64,000 bases of DNA. It comes from Bacteroides thetaiotaomicron VPI-5482. GTDB taxonomy: Bacteria; Bacteroidota; Bacteroidia; Bacteroidales; Bacteroidaceae. Positions 44,408 to 52,042 of this stretch are shown piece by piece; positions within the stretch are counted from its first letter, which is position 1; each line of letters starts with the position of its first letter. The stretch covers positions 2,170,001 to 2,234,000 of the forward strand of contig NC_004663.1 of NCBI RefSeq assembly GCF_000011065.1. The letters are read 5' to 3'. The translations under genes and the position numbers were made by a program. The notes under the pieces are model-generated. The model saw only the letters and a list, made by a program, of their open reading frames with translations. It did not search any database and had not been told where the DNA came from.

Positions 44408-47400
44408 TTATAAAGAAGATACGTTTTTAATAATATACGTTTTACCCTTCACAGTAGCAAAAGAGATTTGATCATCAGCAAGTACCTTTACCTTTGCTCC
44501 AGAAACGTTCAGCTCCTTTGCATTCGGATATTTAATCACACATTCCGCACCGGAATTAGAAAGAATCTCTATAGCTGTTATCTTCCCGTCAGTCCATGCC
44601 GCATCTACTTCAAAGTTTCCTCTCGCTTTCATTCCTTTGAATGAGCCATTTTTCCATGCATCGGGCAAAGCGGGAAGCAATTCGATATATCCGCCCTGAC
44701 TTTGCATCAGCATTTCTGCGATACCGGCCGTACAACCAAAGTTACCATCGATTTGGAAAGGCGGATGCGCATCAAACAAATTAGTATATACACCGCCTAC
44801 ATGGCTTCCGGGAACAGTCAGTTTCATGGCACTTCTCAACAGTTTATGAGAGCGGTTGCCGTCATGCAGACGTGCCCAGAAGTTCAGTTTCCATGCTTTG
44901 CTCCACCCGGTTCCTTCATCGCCGCGTGTATTCAGCGTCACTTTCATGGCATCTGCATATTTATCGTCCTGTTCGCTTCTTCCGATTACAATCTGCGAAC
45001 CCGGATGCAACCAGAAAAGATGATTCGTATGCCTGTGTCCGCCATCTCCGGTAACATCCTTCGTCACTTCATCTTTCCATTCCATAAACTGCCCGCCCAA
45101 ACCGATTTTCGGTCCGGAGAGTTTGCTCATAGCTGTTGCTATCTCTATGATTTCAGGGTCTTTGTCCCTTCCCAGTTCTTTGCTGGCTTTGATCATCATG
45201 TCGAACATTTCACAAATCATAGCCTGCGAAGTTGAACAGCCCAGTGAGAACTCACCATGTTCGGGAGAGTGGGACGGGTTTGCTACCAGTGTACCGTCGC
45301 GTTCGTCTGTCCAAAGATTGTCTACCCAGAAAAGAGCAGCATCGAGCATCGTATCATAATACTTTTTCAAGAAGTCTTTATCAAGGTTGAACTGATAATA
45401 CTCCCAGATATCCTGACACATCCATATTGCCCCTGCCGGAAAATGATGGGGCGTGCTTTTCTTGGCAGGAGCCGTATTGTCCCAAATATTATTCTCATGA
45501 TGCGTCACCCAGCCGCGAACATTGCCACCATCGGGTTTGCAATAATATTGTTGCGCTGTATACTTTCCACGAGGCACCAGACTTCGGACATACTCTACCA
45601 TAGGCAGATGACACGGACTCAGATTGGTAGGCTGTGTCGGCCAATAATTCATCTGTATATTGATATTCGTATGGTAATCGGCATTCCACGGATTGGAAAG
45701 CCTTTCACCCCATACTCCCTGCAAGTTGGCGGGCAAAGAACCTTCTCGTGAAGAAGATATCAAAAGATAACGGCCAAACTGGAAATACAGCATTTCAAGA
45801 TACTGGTTTTCCTGTTCCGAGTTGGTATTCTCGTCCATACCTTTCAGCAAACTGTCCGTAGGGGCAACAGGTGCCTCCGGCAAGTTACCGAGATTCAGTC
45901 GCATTCTGTCGTATAACGAATGATAGTCTTTCTGGTGGGTAGCCAACAGAGCCGTGTACTTCTTATCAGCTACTTTATGCAGCGTAGCCTGCACTTTTTC
46001 CAACGGATCTTCTTGAGAGAAATAATTGTAGGAGTCGTCCATGCACTGTACATAGTTTGTGGCGGCAGACATCAGAACGATTATTTCATCGGCATCCTCT
46101 ACTTTCAGCTTCGTTCCGTCCACTACCGAAATCTTTCCTCCTTTATTCTTCACGACCAGTTGCTGCGCATATTTCAGTCCATTCTTCCAGGCATCCCCTA
46201 CCCGCTTGTCTCCGCTGACCGGAGTCGGATACCCCGTCATGGTAATGGTATGACCGTCTGCCGTAATGGTTTTATCGGTATGCAGCGATTCAAGAGAAAT
46301 GATGCGTGAAAGTTTTCCCTTCTTCGAATCTGAGGTGAGACGCATCACCATTACATTATCCGGATAACTCATAAAATATTCGCGCTTAAAGGTGATTCCA
46401 TTCTCCTTATACATTACCGTATGAATCGCATTATCTATATCGAGCGTACGGGTATAGTCGGAATAAGGCAGTTCGGTAGAGGCATCTATCGAGAGTTCCG
46501 CCAATTGCGGTTTCTGTTTGTTATCGATTAATTCTGTGATTTCGAGTTTGAAGAAGGTGTATTTGTCCGTCTTCAAAGGAAAAGACAGGGTCTTATTGCG
46601 GCTCCCCTTTCCGTCCTTATCATCCCCCCAAAAAGTACCGGACTGCTGATCCAGCAAGTCGTATGATTTTCCGTCTGCCGAACCGTAGAGTTTCCATGAT
46701 TTCGGATCTCTGCCCGGCATATCATTGGCGGAGGTCAGGCTATAGGAAACAGCCTTGGGAGCATGGGTATATGCCCACTTGATAACGCATGGCAGGCTTC
46801 CAAAGCTAGGGAACCGGTCGTTATCGGCAAACCATTTGCTGGTAGTGCTCTGATCGAAAAGGCTGCCTATCGACTGACTTTGATTCTTTGTATTGTCATA
46901 ATTGGTCTGCACTGCTTCTTTTATCAAGACAGGGATACCCGGATTGACAGCCTCTACAATGATATTGCTCAATGTCTGGAAAGAACCGAAATGCTCCTTC
47001 GTTCCAGCCAGATTATCAATCAGATTCCGCAATTCTGTGCCGTCACCGTCTCCATCGTAGTTATGGGTAATCAGTTTTCCATTTTCATCTATATATGCAG
47101 AACGGTCTGCGGTAAAGTCGTTCATCTTCTGTTGCAACATCACCCGCGCTTTGTGGAGATAATCCTTGTTCACTTCCGGAGCTCTCAGATGTCCTCCATT
47201 GTAAGACGGATCTTCACCGGGGCCTCCCGACCACAAGGTATGTTCGTTTGTCTGGATGACATCTACGTAGACGTCACCAAAAATCATGGCTCCCATATAA
47301 CCGTTACCGATAGGCAGAGCTTCACTTTCCCAGTTTTTGGCAGGCTTATTATAAGTTGCCTTCAAGGTCGGTTGATGAGGCTGTTCGGAGCAAGCCATCA

Positions 47401-47467
47401 TCGTAGTTCCTGCCACAAAGCTAAGTAGAAATAATACATCTGCAAAACGCAAATACTTGTTTCTCAT
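44408..47467 (-). CDS. GH95-family alpha-L-fucosidase/galactosidase lipoprotein with inserted discoidin-like domain
   Basis: 1019 aa from the ATG at 47467, which gives a lipoprotein signal (TMMAC, Cys26). The frame runs 17 codons further up into a repeat array and is less likely to be used. The N-terminal beta-sandwich begins ALPIGNGYMGAMIFG. It is interrupted at about residues 170-330 by an F5/8-type (discoidin) segment (SKWFADND ... PKSWKLYGSADG). The (alpha/alpha)6 barrel then shows HTNINIQMNYW (Asn601, Asn603), SPEHG (Glu736) and FQIDGNFG (Asp907), matching the known GH95 catalytic set. Expected: removal of terminal alpha-L-fucose or alpha-L-galactose. It is last in the minus-strand run after GH3. 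Confidence 0.88.
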   Translation of the reverse strand: MRNKYLRFADVLFLLSFVAGTTMMACSEQPHQPTLKATYNKPAKNWESEALPIGNGYMGAMIFGDVYVDVIQTNEHTLWSGGPGEDPSYNGGHLRAPEVNKDYLHKARVMLQQKMNDFTADRSAYIDENGKLITHNYDGDGDGTELRNLIDNLAGTKEHFGSFQTLSNIIVEAVNPGIPVLIKEAVQTNYDNTKNQSQSIGSLFDQSTTSKWFADNDRFPSFGSLPCVIKWAYTHAPKAVSYSLTSANDMPGRDPKSWKLYGSADGKSYDLLDQQSGTFWGDDKDGKGSRNKTLSFPLKTDKYTFFKLEITELIDNKQKPQLAELSIDASTELPYSDYTRTLDIDNAIHTVMYKENGITFKREYFMSYPDNVMVMRLTSDSKKGKLSRIISLESLHTDKTITADGHTITMTGYPTPVSGDKRVGDAWKNGLKYAQQLVVKNKGGKISVVDGTKLKVEDADEIIVLMSAATNYVQCMDDSYNYFSQEDPLEKVQATLHKVADKKYTALLATHQKDYHSLYDRMRLNLGNLPEAPVAPTDSLLKGMDENTNSEQENQYLEMLYFQFGRYLLISSSREGSLPANLQGVWGERLSNPWNADYHTNINIQMNYWPTQPTNLSPCHLPMVEYVRSLVPRGKYTAQQYYCKPDGGNVRGWVTHHENNIWDNTAPAKKSTPHHFPAGAIWMCQDIWEYYQFNLDKDFLKKYYDTMLDAALFWVDNLWTDERDGTLVANPSHSPEHGEFSLGCSTSQAMICEMFDMMIKASKELGRDKDPEIIEIATAMSKLSGPKIGLGGQFMEWKDEVTKDVTGDGGHRHTNHLFWLHPGSQIVIGRSEQDDKYADAMKVTLNTRGDEGTGWSKAWKLNFWARLHDGNRSHKLLRSAMKLTVPGSHVGGVYTNLFDAHPPFQIDGNFGCTAGIAEMLMQSQGGYIELLPALPDAWKNGSFKGMKARGNFEVDAAWTDGKITAIEILSNSGAECVIKYPNAKELNVSGAKVKVLADDQISFATVKGKTYIIKNVSSL

Positions 47468-47512
47468 AATACTAAATTTTAAGAAGTAATGTCTTAAGAT
47501 TGCCCCATACTG

Positions 47513-47616
47513 TGTCACGCTTGTGCCACCCTATTGGCACAACTGTGCCAAAGGCTTGGCATAACAGTGCCAGTGCGGTGGCACAACTGTGCCAATAGGG
47601 TGACACAGACTGTGCA
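47513..47616. repeat. 22-bp dyad array, TGGCAC type (five units)
   Basis: Units start at 47513, 47535, 47557, 47579 and 47601. Each reads TGGCAC (variants TGTCAC, TGGCAT, TGACAC), four bases, GTGCCA, six bases; the last unit is partial. Every unit is an inverted repeat with a 4-nt loop. The outer parts also pair: CCCTATTGGCAC (47529) with GTGCCAATAGGG (47589). It is intercistronic between GH3 and GH95. Geometry equals that of the 2813 array, while only CAC-N4-GTG is shared in sequence. Confidence 0.85.
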
Positions 47617-47681
47617 ATCAGAAGGCATTACCTCAGTGAATGTAATCTTAATCTTCTTTCTGGTTCAAATTTAAATAAAGT

Positions 47682-50243
47682 CTATAAATCAATGACTGTT
47701 TGCAGACGAATATCTTTGGAAGAAGCACCAACCATAACGTCAAATGCCCCTTTCGGTACTACAAACTGTCCTTTTTCTACATCCCAATAGCGAAGTTGCT
47801 CTTTGTCCAACTTAATCTCTACCCGACGGCTTTCTCCCGATTTCAAAGGAACACGACGGAATCCCTTCAATTCTTTCAAAGGAACAATTCCTCCGGTCTC
47901 CGGTATCCGCACATAAACCTGAGCAACCTCATCGCCATTTCTCTTACCGGTATTTTTTAACCGGAATGAAACGGTGACTTCACCGCCCCCGTCTTTTACT
48001 TGCAGATCGCTGTATGTAAAAGAAGAGTAACTCAGACCATAGCCGAACGGATAAAGGACATCTCCTTTGAAATATTTATAAGTACGCCCTTTGGTTATAT
48101 CATAATCATCAAACGGAGGCAGTTCATCCAAAGACTTGTAGTAGGTGAGCGGCAGACGTCCGGCAGGATTATAATCACCGAACAATACTTCGGCAACGGC
48201 GGTTCCTCCCTGTTCACCCGGATACCAGGCATTCACAATGGCAGGAATATGCTCGTCCATCCAGTTAATAGCCAATGAACTGCCTGCTACCAAAACAACA
48301 ATTATGTTGGGATTCACTTTATAGATTTCCTGCAGAAACTCTCTCTGATCCGCCGGAAGCTGAATATCATACCGGTCCTGTCCTTCACGCTCTATCGATT
48401 TATTGATACCCATCACAGCAACTACCGTTTCACATTCGCGAACCGCTTTCCCGGCTTCTCCGTACAAATCGAGACGAGTTGCCTTGCCTATCTGCGGAAC
48501 TTTCCATTGCAACTTTGCAATGGCATAATCCCGGTTGTCATAATATTCCGCTTTCAACTGGTATTCTTTTCCCGCTTCGAGATAAATGGAAGCGGAATCC
48601 GTAGATACGGCATGTGCCTGCCATGCATCAATCAGCATCTGATTATTAATGCTCAGGCGGCAACCGTCATCGGATGTAAAGCTGAAAGTATAGCGACCGG
48701 AAACGGTCGGTTTCAACTTTCCCGTCCAACGGACAGACAACGGAGATTTAGGCAGGAACGGATCGGGAGCCTGATTGGCAGGTTCAAAGTTGATCCAACT
48801 CTCCTTACGCACTCTCGGGGTGCCTTCGAGGCGGGTATTGTCAAAATATTCAGCTTGCAGTCCTTCCGGGAAGTTCTCTCCCTGAATAAGTTCCAGCCCA
48901 TCGGCAGCAGATTTCCAGGGAGCATAGACGACTTTCACCCGATCGCCTACCCTGTTTCTGATACCTTGTAGTATGGAAACCGGTTCTACTACCGGAGCGC
49001 CGCTGTAATCGCCAAACTCACATTTGCCGGCATTGATGCCGACTACTGCGATTGATTTCAGTTTGTCAGCATTCAGCGGAAGCCTATTTTTCTGATTCTT
49101 CAGTAAAACGACACATTGGCGGGCAGCGTCCAGAGCTATCTGCTGATGTTCTTTCGAACCGATCACTGACGGAGAGATTTTAGTATACGGATTTCGTTCC
49201 CCGCTATCAAAAAGTCCCAGTTTCATGCGGGCCGTCAGCACATGATAGGCGGCGGAGTCAATATCGGCATCCGATACCATATATTGTTTGTAAGCATTCA
49301 ATAAGGGGCCGTCATACACATCGTCACCGCATTCAAGGTCGAGTCCCGCCTTGATGGATAAAGTGGCAGCCGCCTCCTTCGTCTTTACATATTTATGGGC
49401 ATTGACCAGCAAGGCAGGTCCGCCACAATCGGAAACGACATATCCCTGAAATCCCCAGTCCTGACGCAACACCTTTTGCAGCAGCCACGGATTCAGCGTG
49501 CAGGGCACATCATTCAGCGCATTATAGGCGGACATGATGGAAGCGGCTTTTCCTTCCTTCACACACATTTCGAAAGCAGGAAAATAATATTCACGCAGTT
49601 GTTTCTCCGATATCTGCGGGTTGCAGACAAAGCGATTATGCTCTTCGTTGTTGGCGGCAAAATGCTTGGGAGTAGAAACGATTTTCAGGTAATGCGGATC
49701 ATCTCCTTGCAGTCCGTTCACAAAGGCTGTTCCCATTATTCCACTCAGGAAAGGGTCTTCTCCATACGTTTCCGGTGTTCGTCCCCAACGCGGGTCGCGT
49801 GCCATGTTCACGGTAGGCGACCAGAAAGTCAGCACATCGCTGAATTGTTCTTTCTGTTCTCTTCCCTGATCCAGCTCGTTCCAACGGGCACGCGCCTCAT
49901 CCGAGATCACTGTGGCTACCCTTTTCTGCAACTCCGGATTCCAGGTTGCTGCCAGTCCAATGGCTTGTGGAAATACGGTGAAACGTCCGGGACGTACTAC
50001 TCCATGCAATGCTTCATTGCCATGATAGTATTTATCGATACCCAAACGGGGAATGCCGGGAGAAGTGGCACGAAGCAAACTGATCTTCTCTTCCACCGTC
50101 AAACGGGAAATCAAATCCATTACCCGTTCATGCACAGGCGCATTTTCATTCTTGTATAGCTCCTGTGCGTGAACGAATGAACAAGACAAGGCTGACAACA
50201 CACCTGTCAACAAAATCTTTTTATACCTTTTCATCATGATCAT
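47682..50243 (-). CDS. GH3-family glycoside hydrolase with PA14 insert
   Basis: 853 aa; several in-frame ATGs (50243, 50237, 50234) make the exact start uncertain. Signal peptide ending SFVHAQ. GH3 N-domain with RWGRTPETYGEDP, KHFAANNEEHNR and the nucleophile in VVSDCG (Asp272). The GH3 C-domain is split by a PA14 domain (about 455-600: GLQAEYFDNTRLEG ... SDDGCRLSINNQ). The C-terminus is a fibronectin-III-like fold. PA14 inserts are known in GH3 beta-glucosidases and related enzymes and help shape substrate entry. It is periplasmic and follows the esterase gene by 50 bp. Substrate unknown. Confidence 0.9.
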   Translation of the reverse strand: MIMMKRYKKILLTGVLSALSCSFVHAQELYKNENAPVHERVMDLISRLTVEEKISLLRATSPGIPRLGIDKYYHGNEALHGVVRPGRFTVFPQAIGLAATWNPELQKRVATVISDEARARWNELDQGREQKEQFSDVLTFWSPTVNMARDPRWGRTPETYGEDPFLSGIMGTAFVNGLQGDDPHYLKIVSTPKHFAANNEEHNRFVCNPQISEKQLREYYFPAFEMCVKEGKAASIMSAYNALNDVPCTLNPWLLQKVLRQDWGFQGYVVSDCGGPALLVNAHKYVKTKEAAATLSIKAGLDLECGDDVYDGPLLNAYKQYMVSDADIDSAAYHVLTARMKLGLFDSGERNPYTKISPSVIGSKEHQQIALDAARQCVVLLKNQKNRLPLNADKLKSIAVVGINAGKCEFGDYSGAPVVEPVSILQGIRNRVGDRVKVVYAPWKSAADGLELIQGENFPEGLQAEYFDNTRLEGTPRVRKESWINFEPANQAPDPFLPKSPLSVRWTGKLKPTVSGRYTFSFTSDDGCRLSINNQMLIDAWQAHAVSTDSASIYLEAGKEYQLKAEYYDNRDYAIAKLQWKVPQIGKATRLDLYGEAGKAVRECETVVAVMGINKSIEREGQDRYDIQLPADQREFLQEIYKVNPNIIVVLVAGSSLAINWMDEHIPAIVNAWYPGEQGGTAVAEVLFGDYNPAGRLPLTYYKSLDELPPFDDYDITKGRTYKYFKGDVLYPFGYGLSYSSFTYSDLQVKDGGGEVTVSFRLKNTGKRNGDEVAQVYVRIPETGGIVPLKELKGFRRVPLKSGESRRVEIKLDKEQLRYWDVEKGQFVVPKGAFDVMVGASSKDIRLQTVIDL

Positions 50244-50293
50244 TTTTCTACCTTATTTAATAACAAACATGGTAAGCCCCGTACTCTCCCCCA

Positions 50294-52012
50294 TCATTTA
50301 TCCCAGCTGTCCGTGCGGAAAGGAGATGCCGGCAAGCCTTTCTCGTTATACAGGTTACAACGGGGGCTATTGGAAAATCCGTAACGTACGGCAAGAGGTA
50401 CAGCCACTTCACTGCTGGACACAATCACCTTATTTCCTTCAATCACCGCATCCGCCCATACAAACTTACGGTCCGCTCCTGCAATGCCGAAGCCTGTCAG
50501 CTTCGTCGGTTTCGGATGAGGCGGTTTTCCTGCCGGGATGTACGGAGAAGTTCCCATCACCAACTTTTTACCCTGATTAGTAAACTCCAGAATGATCTTA
50601 TTTCCTTTCACAGACATCTTTTTATAAAGAGGTCCCATGCCGACAATTTTCTCTCCGTATGCCAGCTTTCGGGCAGCAAGAGCCAGCCGGTGTCCGACAT
50701 CGTATTTATCTACCGGATGCAAATCGAAAGGATCTCCTACATCGATTGTCACAGCCATTGCCGTGTTGGGCAGATTCAAGGCCTTCAACTGTCCTTCCCG
50801 TACCCAGCGCCAGCCGTTTCCTTCGACAGACGGCTCGGGATCTACCGGTTCGAAATTGGGAAGCTGCACATATACGAAAGGAAAATCACCGATTCCCCAT
50901 TTCTCTCTCCAATCCGTAATCATCCGGGAGAACAGGGTAGCATATTCTTTTCCAGAGCCGCCGGAGTTAAATTCTCCCTGATACCAGATGACTCCCTTTA
51001 TACTCAAAGGGATTAAAGGAGAAATCATTGCGTTAAACAGATTGGACGGACCATTATTTCCCCCATTCGGTTTACGCGGATTGGGCGGACGGGGAACGCT
51101 GGGCTGTGGTTTGGGAGGAGCCGGCTTTCCAGCTGCTTGTGCTGCCTGCACAGCTATCGCCCATTCTTTTTGTGCCTGATTCCATTCTTTTCCTACCGTT
51201 TTATCCCATTCCCTTACCGCTTCATCAAATTCTTTCTGCTTCTGTGGATAAGTGGCGAGTATTTCCGGATTATCTTTCACATTCTTCTCATACGCAGCTA
51301 CATAGTGAGCCAAAGCCGGTTCTTGTTTCAATCCGGAAAGACTGGTCCAGGCTTCTGCACGCGTACCTCCCCATGCAGACTGGATAACTCCCAACGGGCG
51401 TCCGTTTGCAGCACGCATATCACGTGCAAAGTAATAAGCTGTCGCCGAAAAGCCCTGTCCATTGATCTTAGCCAACATCTCCGGTGTACAAAGCACCCAT
51501 CTGGCAGCCCGTTCGGGGTTAGATGTTCCCTGAGGAACTTCAATATCGGTCAATGGCTCTAACGACGTGTTCTTGGGAACAAAGAACAAACGCAGCAAAG
51601 GATCTTCCGAAGCGGATATATCGTCAGCATATTCTTTTCTTACCTTTATTCCCCATTCCATATTCGATTGTCCGGAAGCAACCCATACATCGCCTACCAA
51701 CACATCCGAGTAGACAAGTTTGTTCTTACCGGCAATCGTCAGAGTCTGCCCTTCTTTCTTCGTTTTTATCGGTTTCAGGTTCACTCTCCATGTTCCGTCA
51801 GTGTCAGCAGTAGTTTTCACTTTCTGTCCGGCAAAGACTACCTCTACAGTTTCTCCGGCATCAGCCCATCCAAAGATGGCAATCTTTGTGTCTTGCTGCA
51901 ACACCATGTGATCACCGAAGATCAGCGGCATCCGTACATCGGCTTTCATCTTTGTCAGCCCAAAGCTTACGGACAACAAGAATATCCATAATATGAAAAG
52001 AAGTCGTTTCAT
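50294..52012 (-). CDS. Sialate O-acetylesterase-like (SASA family) esterase
   Basis: 572 aa, signal peptide ending GLTKMKA or similar. SASA/SGNH-hydrolase blocks: VASGQSNMEW (nucleophile Ser116), IWYQGEFNSG, and DPFDLHPVDK with the catalytic Asp-x-x-His. An Ig-like N-terminal domain precedes them. Between about residues 265 and 310 lies an alanine/proline-rich insert (KPAPPKPQPSVPRPPNPRK) that is probably a flexible linker. The family removes acetyl esters from sugars, in sialic acids or in plant polysaccharides. Here it sits between two GH3 genes, suggesting the target glycan is acetylated. Expected location: periplasm. Confidence 0.85.
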   Translation of the reverse strand: MKRLLFILWIFLLSVSFGLTKMKADVRMPLIFGDHMVLQQDTKIAIFGWADAGETVEVVFAGQKVKTTADTDGTWRVNLKPIKTKKEGQTLTIAGKNKLVYSDVLVGDVWVASGQSNMEWGIKVRKEYADDISASEDPLLRLFFVPKNTSLEPLTDIEVPQGTSNPERAARWVLCTPEMLAKINGQGFSATAYYFARDMRAANGRPLGVIQSAWGGTRAEAWTSLSGLKQEPALAHYVAAYEKNVKDNPEILATYPQKQKEFDEAVREWDKTVGKEWNQAQKEWAIAVQAAQAAGKPAPPKPQPSVPRPPNPRKPNGGNNGPSNLFNAMISPLIPLSIKGVIWYQGEFNSGGSGKEYATLFSRMITDWREKWGIGDFPFVYVQLPNFEPVDPEPSVEGNGWRWVREGQLKALNLPNTAMAVTIDVGDPFDLHPVDKYDVGHRLALAARKLAYGEKIVGMGPLYKKMSVKGNKIILEFTNQGKKLVMGTSPYIPAGKPPHPKPTKLTGFGIAGADRKFVWADAVIEGNKVIVSSSEVAVPLAVRYGFSNSPRCNLYNEKGLPASPFRTDSWDK

Positions 52013-52042
52013 TGTATTAAAAGTTAGGGGAATAAATTAGTA

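Noticed and set aside
47468..47518. Longer GH95 start reaching into the repeat array
   Set aside because: The extra 17 residues would precede a complete lipoprotein signal peptide; the ATG at 47467 is the sensible start.
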